Assembly (NCBI GenBank): GCA_902793405.1
Contig: CADBDH010000011.1
Coordinates: forward strand, 111,195-175,194
Origin: an uncultured Bacteroidales bacterium
GTDB lineage: Bacteria > Bacteroidota > Bacteroidia > Bacteroidales > Muribaculaceae
Reading direction: 5' to 3'
Length of the DNA: 64,000 nucleotides
Below the pieces are notes generated by a model, which ran no database searches, was not told the origin of the DNA, and saw only the letters and a program-made list of their open reading frames with translations. Made by a program: the position numbers and the translations under genes. How positions within the stretch are numbered: position 1 is the stretch's first letter; each line of letters begins with the position of its first letter. Shown here one piece after another: positions 9,903-18,555 of the stretch.

Positions 9903-9937
9903 ATCGCGCGGCAGCCTGCAAAAGACTGTCACGCGAT
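9903..9937 (-). terminator. Hairpin downstream of fbp
   Basis: ATCGCGCGGCAG pairs with CTGTCACGCGAT with one mismatch and an 11-base loop, starting 28 bases after the fbp stop. There is no strong T-run, so it may be a transcript-end hairpin rather than an intrinsic terminator. Confidence 0.4.
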
Positions 9938-9964
9938 GTTATGAGAACCTGTTGACACCAGCGA

Positions 9965-11974
9965 TCAACGCTTGTTGGTGATAGGTCGCAGGTTGCGCTC
10001 CTTGAGGTCGCCCGAGCGGTAAGCGTCGAGCAATTCATTGAGGTCTTCGATTTGCGACTGCAACTCGACGCCTATGTCGGTGTCCTTGACGTGCATGCGG
10101 TGGTTGGTCAGTTCGACCAGGCTGCGGCGGGACTTGATGTCCTGTCCCAGGCGAACGGCCTCGTCGATTGACGAGAACGGCTCGTGCTGCACGAGTTCAA
10201 AGCCGCGTGAGTGATATACCAACGTGTAGCCGGCGATACCCGTTTCGGGCTGGTAGGCCTTGGAGAAGCCACCGTCAATCACCATGAGTTTGCCGTCGGC
10301 CTTGATGGGGTTCTCGCCCTTGATGGTCTTGACGGGCACATGGCCGTTGATAATGTGGCGATGCTCGCCCTCAACGCCGAACTCGTCGAGAATCATATCT
10401 ACCACCTGGGCATTGTCGCGCATAGTGTAGTAGAAGCCCTTGACCTCCTTGTGGGTGTCCTTGTCGGCAATGAAGTAGCGCTCAAAGGTTGCCATCTTGC
10501 TCTTGTCGAATGCGGGTGAATCGGGACCGCACCACAGGTACCACAGGTAGTCGAGTGCAAATTCACGTTCCTCGGGATCGTCACAGCCGAAGTAGGCGTT
10601 GCGGATCAGCGTACCTGCACGCTTGAGCAGGGCCTTGCCATGGAACTTCTCGCCACGAATCTTGACATCCTTGAGGGTGCCGTCCTCGTTCAGGGGGATT
10701 GAGGCGTGATAGAGCAGATTACCATTGGCAATGGTGTAGAGGCAGCCGTTACGGAAGAGGCACAGCATGTGCTTGCGCAGTTTTTCACTCTCGGTGAACG
10801 ACTGGTGGAGCTTGTTGACGATGGACTCTTCCTCGGGGGTCAGCTTGTAAGGATGCTTGGGATCAACCGTCGGGAAGTTGGTGTCGAGCAGTTCATATTC
10901 TTTGCCCTGGATTTTGATAATGCCTTTCTTCAAGTCCATTTTGTCCATGAGCAGGCGGTCCTTCATGTCGAAGTCGGGGCGGCGCTTGATGGCGGCAGCC
11001 TCCAGTTTGAACTGGATAATGCTGATTGCCTTGTGCATCTGTGCCACGAGCTGGGCCGTGCGAGCACGTTCAGGATCCTTGGCACTGCCGTCCTTGGGCA
11101 GGAAGCGTTCACAGGGGTCGTTGGCATAAGTGTCCATAGCAAAGGTAGCCAGCGGCAGCAGGTTGATGCCGTATCCGTCCTCGAGAACGCCATGGTTGCC
11201 ATAGCGCAGGGCGATACGCAGCACGTTGGCGATGCTGCAGTCATTGCCCGAGGCAGCACCCATCCACAGGATGTCGTGGTTACCCCACTGAATGTCGAAA
11301 TTGTGGAAGTTGCCCAGGACGTCCATGATTTTGTCGGGGCTGGGGCCACGGTCATAGACGTCGCCCAGGATATGCAGCATGTCGATGGTCAACTGCTGAA
11401 TGAGGTTACACATGGCAATGATGAAATCATCAACGCGGTGTGTCGAAATGATGGTCTTGATGATCACGTCCACATAAGCCTGCTTGTTGGGGTCACTGCT
11501 GTGTTCATGCAAGAGCTCCTGGATGATGTAGGAGAAGTCCTCGGGGAGGGCCTTGTGCACCTTGGAGCGGCTGTACTTGGAGGAAACGTTGCGGCATACC
11601 TTCACCAGGCGGTTGATGGTGATGAAATACCAGTCGTTGAGTTCTACAGGATCGGTAATCTCGTCCTTGATGAGCTCAAGTTTCTCGGCAGGATAGTAGA
11701 TGAGCGTGCACAGGTCCTTCTGTTCACGCGTACTCAACGAGTCGTTGAAGATTTCACCCACTTTACGCTTAATGGTACCGCTGGCATTGCGCAGCACATG
11801 CTGGAAGGCCAGGTATTCACCGTGGAGGTCGGCCAGGAAATGCTCTGTGCCCTTGGGCAGGTTCAGGATGGCCTCCAGGTTGATGATCTCGGTGCTGGCG
11901 GTTGCCACATTTGGGAAACTGCGGGAGAGCAGCTTCAAGAAATAAAGGTCACGTTTTCTTTTTTTAGGTTTCAT
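9965..11974 (-). CDS. fbp: Fructose-1,6-bisphosphatase, class III
   Basis: A 669-residue gluconeogenic phosphatase of the class III (Firmicutes/Bacteroidetes) type, which hydrolyses fructose-1,6-bisphosphate to fructose-6-phosphate. The length is typical for this class and twice that of class I enzymes. The calcineurin-like metal motifs are visible: DLHGEY near residue 48, GDVYDRGPSPD near 200 and GNHDI near 233, with later His motifs (INGHVPV, VIDGG). The N-terminus begins with a basic MKPKKRKRDLYFLK. The gene stands between the OmpA gene and the RNA helicase, separated from the helicase end by 70 bases with no terminator seen, so readthrough from the helicase promoter is possible. Confidence 0.95.
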   Translation of the reverse strand: MKPKKRKRDLYFLKLLSRSFPNVATASTEIINLEAILNLPKGTEHFLADLHGEYLAFQHVLRNASGTIKRKVGEIFNDSLSTREQKDLCTLIYYPAEKLELIKDEITDPVELNDWYFITINRLVKVCRNVSSKYSRSKVHKALPEDFSYIIQELLHEHSSDPNKQAYVDVIIKTIISTHRVDDFIIAMCNLIQQLTIDMLHILGDVYDRGPSPDKIMDVLGNFHNFDIQWGNHDILWMGAASGNDCSIANVLRIALRYGNHGVLEDGYGINLLPLATFAMDTYANDPCERFLPKDGSAKDPERARTAQLVAQMHKAISIIQFKLEAAAIKRRPDFDMKDRLLMDKMDLKKGIIKIQGKEYELLDTNFPTVDPKHPYKLTPEEESIVNKLHQSFTESEKLRKHMLCLFRNGCLYTIANGNLLYHASIPLNEDGTLKDVKIRGEKFHGKALLKRAGTLIRNAYFGCDDPEEREFALDYLWYLWCGPDSPAFDKSKMATFERYFIADKDTHKEVKGFYYTMRDNAQVVDMILDEFGVEGEHRHIINGHVPVKTIKGENPIKADGKLMVIDGGFSKAYQPETGIAGYTLVYHSRGFELVQHEPFSSIDEAVRLGQDIKSRRSLVELTNHRMHVKDTDIGVELQSQIEDLNELLDAYRSGDLKERNLRPITNKR

Positions 11975-12044
11975 GTCTTGCTATAGCTTGATAAAGTTTA
12001 AGGTATGTATCTATATAAGAAATAACGTATAGAGTTAAACAATA

Positions 12045-13367
12045 TTATCTGATTAGGGAAATTCTCACCTTCTTGCCCTTGATTTTGGCCTGCTGCAGGA
12101 GCGACAGCACCTGTTGGGCCTGACGGCGAGGCACAGCGGCAAGAGCATAGTGGTCGCGTACATCGATGCGGCCGATGTCGGCAGCGGCTATGCCGCCATT
12201 GTTGGCGATAAAGCCCATGATGTCGCCACGCGAGAGTTTCTCCTTCTTTCCCGCCTGGAAATACAAGGTCGCCATCGGTGACTTTGCCGGTTTGCCCGAC
12301 GGATGCAAAGCAAAGGACTCGTCGATGATAATCCATTCGGGCAGAGCCTCGCCAACGGCAGTGATGACATAGGCGTTGCCATCGGCATCGACGCGTGCTG
12401 TGCGTCCGTTACGGTGGATATAGGTCTGCTCATTGATGGGCAGGTGGTAATGGACGATGTGCTCCACCGTGTCGATGTCCAGGCCGCGCGAGGCCAGGTC
12501 GGTCGAGACCAGAATGTTGATGCTGCCGTTGTTCAGCATGGCCACAGCCGTCTCGCGCTGCTGCTGTTCCAGGGCACCGTGGTAGATGCCAACCGAGAAG
12601 CCCCACTTGCTCAATGCCTGATGGATGCGTTCCACGCTCTCGCGGAAGTTGGCAAACACAATCGTCTTGTCCCCGTCGAGCGAGAGCAGCAGCTGCCGCA
12701 GCGTTTCGAGTTTGTCTTTGTCGTTAGATACCACTTGCCACACCCTGATGCGCTCGGCGGGTTGTTCTGCCTGCTCCAGCACATTCAGGACCGTCGGATT
12801 GTGCAGGCGCACATAGTCAGGCACCAAGTCAAGCACCGTGGCCGAGGCCATGATGCGGCGGTTGATGTGCGGCATCACCTTGATCAGGCGGCGCATCTCG
12901 TCTTCGAAACCCAGTTCAAGGGCCTTGTCCATCTCGTCCAGCACGAGCAGACGCGTGCCGCTCAAGTCGATGTGGCCCCGCTTGTGGTGGTCGAGCAAGC
13001 GGCCAGGCGTGGCGACGATGATGTCGGGGGTTACCGCCAGCGATGCCTTCTCGTCGGCAACGGCATGACCGCCATAGCAGGCAGTCACTTTATAGTCCAC
13101 GGCCAATTGGCGCAGAATCTCGGCCGTCTGCATCACCAGTTCCCGCGAGGGCGCCATCACTACCGCCTGCAGCCGTTGCATGGGCTGCTTGAGGGCCTGG
13201 AGCAGGCACAGGGCAAAGGCCAGAGTCTTGCCCGTTCCCGTGGGCGAATACAGCACCAGGTCTCCCCCACCCGTTTTCCAGGCGTTGAGGGCCGACTGCT
13301 GCATCTCGTTGAGTTCGGCAATCGCCAAGCGCTCCTTTACCAGTTTTATGATCTCGGTTTCTTTCAT
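12045..13367 (-). CDS. DEAD-box family RNA helicase with DbpA-type RNA-binding end
   Basis: A 440-residue helicase. Two RecA-like domains carry motif I SPTGTGKT (41-48), motif Ia PSRELVMQ, Ib TPGR, motif III SAT (175-177) and motif VI HRNGRTAR. Motif II reads DEMD (144-147) rather than DEAD. The C-terminal 75 residues (FQAGKKEKLSRGDIMGFI..., ending KGKKVRISLI) match the DbpA RNA-binding domain, which in DbpA targets 23S rRNA hairpin 92. A role in large-subunit ribosome assembly is therefore likely. The start at 13367 (ATG) is preferred to an upstream TTG at 13370. A -7 box TAATTTTG (13382-13375) lies only 7 bases before it, so the transcript may be nearly leaderless. Confidence 0.88.
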   Translation of the reverse strand: MKETEIIKLVKERLAIAELNEMQQSALNAWKTGGGDLVLYSPTGTGKTLAFALCLLQALKQPMQRLQAVVMAPSRELVMQTAEILRQLAVDYKVTACYGGHAVADEKASLAVTPDIIVATPGRLLDHHKRGHIDLSGTRLLVLDEMDKALELGFEDEMRRLIKVMPHINRRIMASATVLDLVPDYVRLHNPTVLNVLEQAEQPAERIRVWQVVSNDKDKLETLRQLLLSLDGDKTIVFANFRESVERIHQALSKWGFSVGIYHGALEQQQRETAVAMLNNGSINILVSTDLASRGLDIDTVEHIVHYHLPINEQTYIHRNGRTARVDADGNAYVITAVGEALPEWIIIDESFALHPSGKPAKSPMATLYFQAGKKEKLSRGDIMGFIANNGGIAAADIGRIDVRDHYALAAVPRRQAQQVLSLLQQAKIKGKKVRISLIR

Positions 13368-13411
13368 CAATCCGCAAAATTATCTAAAAAATGTTAGACT
13401 ATTCAATAATT

Positions 13412-13443
13412 TTTGACGGGAACGAGTTATTTAACTAATTTTG
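13412..13443 (+). promoter_or_regulatory. Promoter of the WG-repeat lipoprotein gene
   Basis: TTTG (13412-13415), 20-base spacer, TAATTTTG (13436-13443). The ATG follows at 13475. It is divergent from the helicase -7 box at 13375-13382. Confidence 0.65.
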
Positions 13444-13474
13444 CACGCTTAGAATTCAATATCTGACTATAAGA

Positions 13475-15007
13475 ATGAAGTTTTTATCGAGATTTGCCTT
13501 TGCCGCAGTCGTGGCATTGCTGATGACCGCCTGTGGCGGAACCGACACTACCTACCAGTACAAAACCCAATATCTGCCCGTTCAGCTCGTGGGGAGCGAG
13601 AAATGGTCCATTCTGGACGTGAACAATGGTGAAGTGGTTGCCAAGGATGCCTTTGTCAACGCCCCGTCGCCCATTGTGGCCGGAATGTTCTATGTCATGA
13701 ACGATGAAGGCAGCTTTGACTACTACGACGTGAGCGCCCCGACAACTCCCGTTGCCGGCCACTTTGGCAGCGTGACCTCGTTCAGCGACGATGGCGTTGC
13801 CGTTTGCAGCCGTGTGGGTGGCCCGTTGTGCGTCATTGACCGCAAGGGACAGGTCGTTAAGGAATTGCCCAAGGACGTGTCGCAATGCTCCATGTTCTCG
13901 CGTGGCATGGCCGCCATCCAGAACGATAACGGCCAGTGGGGATATATCAATGCCAGCGGCGATACGATCATCCCTGCCAACTTCAGCACCGCCAACCTCT
14001 TCCTCTATAGTGACTATGCGCTTGTCGTTGACGAGAAACAGCCTAGCGACAGTGTCATCAACTTCAGCGTCATCGACAAGAGCGGCAAGGTGATGTTCAA
14101 TGCCAACAGCAGCGAGTACCAGCCTGTCCAGCCCTATTACATCAACGGCGTACTGCCCGTGATCAAAGGCGACTCGCTCGTGTGTCTTAACGAGAATGGT
14201 AAAGAGGTAGCCAATCCTATCGATGACGGCGACAAGGTTGAAAAAGGAGGTTATGCCGACTTCTCGCGCACACCCTCGGGTGACTATATCGTCATCAAGG
14301 ACAAGAAGACCGGCATGGTCGACAAGAACAACAAGCCGCTGATTCCCATCGAGCATGATAACCTGATTGACATCAACGGCGAACGCCTGATTGCTGTGGA
14401 TGGCGATACCTACCACATCATCGACCGCAACGGCAATGCCGTGGGCAACGTCAAGTTCAGCAACGCCCATGTGAGCGAGGACAACCCCTTTGCAACGCGC
14501 GGCTTTATCGACGCCAGCCTGGCAGCCGCCTCGCTGATGATGATGTTTGACGAGACCTCGGCCTGTGGCGCCAATGCCAACACCACCCTGATGGACATGA
14601 ACGGCATGCTCAGCACCGACGCCCGCATGTACGTCGGCAGCAATACGCTGGTGATGCCCCAGGGCCCCTACATCATCCAATATGCGTTTGACCGTGACGT
14701 GGCCAGTGCCAATGCCGACAGCACAGCGGCCAGCTTCAACTATGACGCCAAGGTGAACCGCGTCATCATCTCGGTGGACCTGAACCATTGCCCCACAACG
14801 ACCGAGCCCTCGATTGTCAACATGGTGGAGAGCAGCTTGGGCAAAAAAGGCTTTGTGTTCGCCCGTGACGGCATCTTCTGCAGCGACTACCTGACGGCCC
14901 TGACCATGGGCTATGACAACGGCATCATGAGTCTGATTTACTACATGCACTTCAATGAATCAGTCCCCCAGGCCAAAAACAAGAGACAACAAAAAACAAA
15001 CAACTAA
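13475..15007 (+). CDS. WG-repeat-containing lipoprotein
   Basis: A 510-residue protein with a lipoprotein signal (MKFLSRFAFAAVVALLMTACGG; Cys20 in TAC). WG/KWG-like repeats of beta-hairpin type run through the first 330 residues: EKWSILDVNNGEVV, GSFDYYDVSAPTTPV, NGQWGYINASGDTIIPANF and KTGMVDKNNKPLIPIEHD. The last 180 residues are a separate domain with no motif I recognise. The repeats are widespread in Bacteroidetes and usually have no assigned function; they may bind a ligand or the cell wall. The C-terminus (NKRQQKTNN) is encoded by the beginning of an intergenic A-rich repeat. It is followed by queD after 31 bases, so it may share a transcript with the queuosine genes, though no functional link is evident. 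Confidence 0.75.
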   Translation: MKFLSRFAFAAVVALLMTACGGTDTTYQYKTQYLPVQLVGSEKWSILDVNNGEVVAKDAFVNAPSPIVAGMFYVMNDEGSFDYYDVSAPTTPVAGHFGSVTSFSDDGVAVCSRVGGPLCVIDRKGQVVKELPKDVSQCSMFSRGMAAIQNDNGQWGYINASGDTIIPANFSTANLFLYSDYALVVDEKQPSDSVINFSVIDKSGKVMFNANSSEYQPVQPYYINGVLPVIKGDSLVCLNENGKEVANPIDDGDKVEKGGYADFSRTPSGDYIVIKDKKTGMVDKNNKPLIPIEHDNLIDINGERLIAVDGDTYHIIDRNGNAVGNVKFSNAHVSEDNPFATRGFIDASLAAASLMMMFDETSACGANANTTLMDMNGMLSTDARMYVGSNTLVMPQGPYIIQYAFDRDVASANADSTAASFNYDAKVNRVIISVDLNHCPTTTEPSIVNMVESSLGKKGFVFARDGIFCSDYLTALTMGYDNGIMSLIYYMHFNESVPQAKNKRQQKTNN

Positions 15008-15034
15008 CTACTAAGAACTAAAAACTAAAAACCA
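15004..15034 (+). repeat. Heptad array before queD
   Basis: Four consecutive 7-base units of ACTAAAA type (ACTACTA, AGAACTA, AAAACTA, AAAACCA), beginning inside the WG gene stop codon and ending 4 bases before the queD ATG. Confidence 0.6.
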
Positions 15035-15038
15035 CAAT

Positions 15039-15389
15039 ATGTACTACGTTCAAAAGACACTGGAAATCTCATCGGCCCACATGCTGTACCTGGACCACAA
15101 CAGCAAGTGTGAGAACCTGCACGGCCACAACTGGATTGTGAACGTGTATTGCAAGGCCAAGGAACTTGACGATAACGGCATGGTTACCGATTTCACCATC
15201 ATCAAAGAGATGGTGCACGGCAAGCTGGACCACAAGTACCTGAACGAGGTGCTCGATTTCAACCCTACGGCCGAGAACATTGCCCGCTGGATTGTCGATA
15301 CCGTGCCCAACTGCTATCGTGCCGACGTGCGTGAGAGCGCCAACAACCTGGCTATCTACGTCAAGGACGAGGACAACAATGTGGAGTGA
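15039..15389 (+). CDS. queD: 6-carboxytetrahydropterin synthase (QueD)
   Basis: A 116-residue PTPS/QueD-family enzyme that converts dihydroneopterin triphosphate to 6-carboxy-5,6,7,8-tetrahydropterin, the second step of preQ0 synthesis. The zinc ligands His14, His28 and His30 and the catalytic Cys24 are in place (SSAHML, CENLHGHNW). The length is that of bacterial QueD. It is followed by queE, with queC and queF 1.2 kb further on in the other orientation, so the queuosine role is favoured over tetrahydrobiopterin synthesis. folE is not in the window. Confidence 0.93.
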   Translation: MYYVQKTLEISSAHMLYLDHNSKCENLHGHNWIVNVYCKAKELDDNGMVTDFTIIKEMVHGKLDHKYLNEVLDFNPTAENIARWIVDTVPNCYRADVRESANNLAIYVKDEDNNVE

Positions 15390-15436
15390 GTTAGAAGTTA
15401 GAAGTTAGGAGTTAGGAGTTAGGAGTTAGGAGTTGG
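15390..15436 (-). repeat. CTAACTC-type heptad array between queD and queE
   Basis: On the plus strand six to seven tandem 7-base units GTTAGAA/GTTAGGA start right after the queD stop. Read on the minus strand the unit is CTAACTC. It is the inverse of the array at 16222-16240 on the other side of queE. Confidence 0.75.
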
Positions 15437-15446
15437 CATCCGCACT

Positions 15447-15499
15447 CAAACTACTAAAGACTAACAACTAAAAACTAAAAACTAAGAACTAAGGACTAA
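15447..15499 (+). repeat. ACTAAAA-type heptad array before queE
   Basis: Seven tandem 7-base units such as ACTAAAG, ACTAACA, ACTAAAA, ACTAAGA and ACTAAGG end 3 bases before the queE ATG at 15503. The inverse sequence stands at 16184-16213 behind queE. Confidence 0.75.
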
Positions 15500-15502
15500 A
15501 CC

Positions 15503-16093
15503 ATGTGGAAGGTTAACGAAATCTTCTACTCGCTACAGGGCGAGGGGTACAATACAGGTACCGCCAGCGTATTTATCAGGCTGAGCGGCTGCAACCTGCA
15601 TTGCGCCTTCTGCGACACCCGGCACGATGAGGGCACGATGATGACGTTGCCCGAGATTGTCGAGCGGGTGATGCGGTACCCCGATGCGCCGCTCATCGTG
15701 CTCACTGGCGGTGAGCCATCGCTATGGATTGATGAGAACTTTGTCGCCGGGCTCAAGAAGATGACGGACAAAACTATCGCCATCGAGACCAATGGCACCC
15801 GTCCCCTGCCCCGCGGCATCGACTGGGTGACCCTGTCGCCCAAAACAGGCCTGGGCGAGAGCGGCGACCTCCCCGTGGTACTCACCCATTGCGACGAACT
15901 CAAAGTGGTGTACCTGGGCCAAGACTTGGCCCAATACGACAACATCACAGCCGACCACCGCTACCTGCAGCCCTGTTGGGTGAGCGACCTCGAGCAACGG
16001 CGCAGCAACATGCTCGACACCGTCCGAGCCGTGATGGAGAACCCGCAATGGCGACTCTCGTTGCAGACCCACCGCTTGCTGGGTATCCAGTAA
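15503..16093 (+). CDS. queE: 7-carboxy-7-deazaguanine synthase (QueE)
   Basis: A 196-residue radical SAM enzyme that contracts 6-carboxytetrahydropterin to 7-carboxy-7-deazaguanine. The modified cluster motif CX3CX2C is seen as C30-NLH-C34-AF-C37, followed by the usual DTRHDEG; the SAM-binding GGE motif is LTGGEPSL near residue 75. The N-terminal VNEIFYSLQGEG is the QueE signature. The gene sits between nested inverted heptad arrays (15390-15499 before, 16184-16240 behind), and a strong bidirectional hairpin at 16147-16183 separates it from convergent fabD. Confidence 0.94.
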   Translation: MWKVNEIFYSLQGEGYNTGTASVFIRLSGCNLHCAFCDTRHDEGTMMTLPEIVERVMRYPDAPLIVLTGGEPSLWIDENFVAGLKKMTDKTIAIETNGTRPLPRGIDWVTLSPKTGLGESGDLPVVLTHCDELKVVYLGQDLAQYDNITADHRYLQPCWVSDLEQRRSNMLDTVRAVMENPQWRLSLQTHRLLGIQ

Positions 16094-16146
16094 ACATTAA
16101 CACAACTTGTTGCGTTGACCACGCAACATGCATGACCATCTACAAT

Positions 16147-16183
16147 AAACATCCGCACCCCGTTAGTTGGGATGCGGATGTTT
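16147..16183. terminator. Bidirectional terminator between queE and fabD
   Basis: AAACATCCGCA pairs with TGCGGATGTTT, continued by CCC/GGG with one bulged base. Plus-strand sequence after the stem is TGTTTAGTTTTTAGTTTTT. Confidence 0.75.
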
Positions 16184-16240
16184 GTTTAGTTTTTAGTTTT
16201 TAGTCCTTAGTTGTTTGATCAAACTCCTAACTCCTAACTT
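16184..16240. repeat. Two heptad arrays in opposite sense behind fabD
   Basis: 16184-16213 reads TTTAGTT/TTTAGTC/CTTAGTT units (ACTAAAA type on the minus strand). After TTGATCAA, 16222-16240 reads CTCCTAA/CTCCTAA (CTAACTC type on the plus strand). Together they mirror 15390-15499. Confidence 0.65.
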
Positions 16241-16253
16241 TAAACTGTGAGCC

Positions 16254-17132
16254 TTACTGACGGCCGCTGAGGACGACGTCGCGGCTGGTCTTGGCGATGA
16301 GGCCCTGGAGGACCTTGCCCGGGCCCAGTTCCTCGGCCTCGGTCATGCCGTCGGCAACCATGTTGGCAACGATGTGGCTCCAACGCACGGGGGCGGTGAG
16401 CTGTTGCAGCAGGTTGGCCTTGATTTCCTCGGGATCGGTGTGGGGCTTAGCGTCCACATCCTGGTAGATGGGGCAAACGGGAGCCGAGAAGTCGGCAGCC
16501 TCGATAGCCTCGGCCAGTTCGGCACGTGCGGGCTCCATCAGGGGCGAGTGGAAAGCACCACCCACCTTGAGGGGCAGAGCACGGCGTGCGCCGGCTTCCT
16601 TGAATTTCTCACAAGCAGCCTCGATAGCGGCAATCTCACCCGAGATGACCACCTGACCGGGGCAGTTATAGTTGGCGGGAACGCAGATGCCGTCGATGGT
16701 GGCACAGATCTCCTCCACCTTGGCGTCGTCCATGCCGATGATGGCAGCCATCGTCGAGGGAGCAGCCTCGCAAGCCTTCTGCATGGCCATGGCACGTGCC
16801 TCGACCAACTTCAGACCCTGCTCAAAGGGCAGTGCGCCAGCGGCAACCAGTGCCGAGAACTCGCCCAGCGAGTGACCGGCAACCATATCGGGCTTGAACT
16901 CGTCGCCCATGGTGAGCGCGAGGATTACAGAGTGCAGGAATACGGCGGGCTGAGTGACCTTGGTCTGCTTCAGGTCGTCCTCGGTGCCTTCAAACATGAG
17001 GTCGGTAATGCGGAAGCCGAGCACCTCGTTGGCTTTCTCAAACAATTCTTTGGCCTGGGGATTGTTGTCATACAGGTCCTTGCCCATACCGACAAACTGT
17101 GCGCCCTGACCGGGGAATACGAATGCTTTCAT
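16254..17132 (-). CDS. fabD: Malonyl-CoA:ACP transacylase (FabD)
   Basis: A 292-residue enzyme that loads malonyl groups onto acyl carrier protein for fatty acid elongation. The N-terminal FPGQGAQFVGMG is the family start, the nucleophile elbow GHSLG holds Ser88, and GGAFHSPLM holds the catalytic His195. QQLTAPVRW near the end is also typical. A -7 box TACATTTG (17194-17187, minus) gives a leader of about 45 bases. The gene interrupts the queuosine genes, being convergent with queE and following queC on the same strand after 189 bases with its own promoter. Confidence 0.95.
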   Translation of the reverse strand: MKAFVFPGQGAQFVGMGKDLYDNNPQAKELFEKANEVLGFRITDLMFEGTEDDLKQTKVTQPAVFLHSVILALTMGDEFKPDMVAGHSLGEFSALVAAGALPFEQGLKLVEARAMAMQKACEAAPSTMAAIIGMDDAKVEEICATIDGICVPANYNCPGQVVISGEIAAIEAACEKFKEAGARRALPLKVGGAFHSPLMEPARAELAEAIEAADFSAPVCPIYQDVDAKPHTDPEEIKANLLQQLTAPVRWSHIVANMVADGMTEAEELGPGKVLQGLIAKTSRDVVLSGRQ

Positions 17133-17254
17133 TGTCTTGATCTTTATTTAGTAGTTAATGATGTTTCTCTATTTCAAAAACGGCTGCAAATGTACTGTAA
17201 ATTTTTAACTTAACAGCCGAGTGACGGCAGTTTTTTTAATTCCAGGCATAATTG

Positions 17255-17310
17255 GACAGTCCGAACTAACTGGACAGGCTGGACAGACTGGATGTACTGG
17301 ACTGGCTGAA
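17255..17310. repeat. Short direct repeats behind queC
   Basis: The plus strand holds repeated ACTGGACAGGCTGGACAG, ACTGGATGTACTGGACTGG words (units of about 9 bases, core CTGGAC). No gene or hairpin explains them. Confidence 0.45.
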
Positions 17311-17321
17311 TGAGATGTTTT

Positions 17322-17975
17322 CTAAGCCAGGTATTCGGTAGTATCGTCGATGCCGGCTTCGCGCAGGGCCTGGCGGCGCTCGGTACATGTGCCGCAGGTG
17401 CCGCAATGCTTTTCACCGCCCTTATAGCAGGAATAGGTCTCGCTGTAGTCCAGACCCAGTGCGGTGCCATGGCGGGCGATTTCGGCCTTGCTCAGGTCGG
17501 TATAGGGGGCAAAGACCTTGACTCCATCGTAGGTGCCCGTCATCATGGCCGTGCTCATCGCCTCGATAAAGGGTGAGCGGCAGTCGGGATAGATGCTGTG
17601 GTCGCCGGCGTGGTTGGCAATCATCACGCGCTTGAGGCCGTTGCTCTCGGCAATGCCGCAGGCGATGGCGAGCATGATGCCGTTGCGGAAAGGTACTACC
17701 GTCGATTTCATGTTCTCGTCGTTGTAGTTGCCGTCGGGGATGGCGTCGGCACTCTCGAGCAGGGCGCTCTTGAAATACTTGTGCATGAAATCCAATGGTA
17801 TGATCAGGTGCTTGATGCCAAGCCGCTGGCAATGCATGATGGCACAGCGGCGCTCACGGCCGTTTTGGGTGCTGCCGTAATCAAAGGTAATGGCCATGGC
17901 AATCTCGTCCTTGTACTCATAGAGCATGGTTGTAGAGTCCATGCCGCCCGATGTAATGATAACTGCGTCTTTCAT
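17322..17975 (-). CDS. queC: 7-cyano-7-deazaguanine synthase (QueC)
   Basis: A 217-residue PP-loop ATPase that converts 7-carboxy-7-deazaguanine to preQ0 with ammonia and ATP. The start at 17975 is chosen because MKDAVIITSGGMDSTT begins the family's N-terminus with the PP-loop SGGMDS (9-14); an open frame upstream of it has no homology-like sequence and overlaps queF. The C-terminal zinc site is CYKGGEKHCGTCGTC. It follows queF with one base between them, so the two form an operon. Behind the stop are 189 bases with short CTGGACAG-like direct repeats (17255-17310). Confidence 0.95.
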   Translation of the reverse strand: MKDAVIITSGGMDSTTMLYEYKDEIAMAITFDYGSTQNGRERRCAIMHCQRLGIKHLIIPLDFMHKYFKSALLESADAIPDGNYNDENMKSTVVPFRNGIMLAIACGIAESNGLKRVMIANHAGDHSIYPDCRSPFIEAMSTAMMTGTYDGVKVFAPYTDLSKAEIARHGTALGLDYSETYSCYKGGEKHCGTCGTCTERRQALREAGIDDTTEYLA

Positions 17976-17976
17976 G

Positions 17977-18447
17977 TCAATCGTTGTGGAAATTAGCAAT
18001 GAGGCGCGCACGAACCATGTCCTGGTGGTCGCTGTCGCCATAGTTGGCAAACGGCTTGATGCTGATGCCCCCGCGCGGGTTAAACAGACCGATAACCTCG
18101 AGATACTTGGGGTCCATCAACTTGACCAGGTCCTTCATGATGATGTTGACGCAATCCTCATGGAAGTCGCCATGGTTGCGGAAACTGAACAGGTACAGTT
18201 TCAGGCTCTTGCTCTCAACCATGCGCACACGAGGGATGTAGTTGATGATGATGTGGCCAAAGTCGGGCTGGCCTGTCTTGGGGCACAACGAGGTGAACTC
18301 GGGGCAATCGAGCGTCACCACATACTCGTTCTCGGGGTGCTTGTTCTCGAAGGTCTCCAGCACATCGGGACGATAATCAAACTCATATTGCGTGCCCTGG
18401 TTGCCCAGCAGCGTCACGCCTTCTAATTCTTGATTGGTTCTTGACAT
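17977..18447 (-). CDS. queF: NADPH-dependent 7-cyano-7-deazaguanine reductase (QueF, short type)
   Basis: A 156-residue type I QueF that reduces preQ0 to preQ1. The start at 18447 gives the catalytic Cys at residue 55 and Asp at 62 ([11 protein letters not shown]), the same positions as in the Bacillus subtilis enzyme, with the E/H motif [11 protein letters not shown] near 91-101. QueF makes a tRNA queuosine pathway, rather than archaeosine or DNA modification, the likely use of the preQ0 genes here. A -7 box TACCTTTG (18485-18478) lies about 31 bases before the ATG. Confidence 0.95.
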   Translation of the reverse strand: MSRTNQELEGVTLLGNQGTQYEFDYRPDVLETFENKHPENEYVVTLDCPEFTSLCPKTGQPDFGHIIINYIPRVRMVESKSLKLYLFSFRNHGDFHEDCVNIIMKDLVKLMDPKYLEVIGLFNPRGGISIKPFANYGDSDHQDMVRARLIANFHND

Positions 18448-18555
18448 AAAAACAGATGTATTTTGAGTTCTGGGCTGCAAAGGTACAAAAAAGTTTTTAG
18501 AAAGATTTCCGTTCCTTGATTTACAAATGCTATTGGAACAGGATTTTCCGTAAGA

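Noticed and set aside
15526-15948. Antisense frame across queE as a toxin or small regulator
   Set aside because: It is a shadow of queE with no start context and no toxin-like motif.
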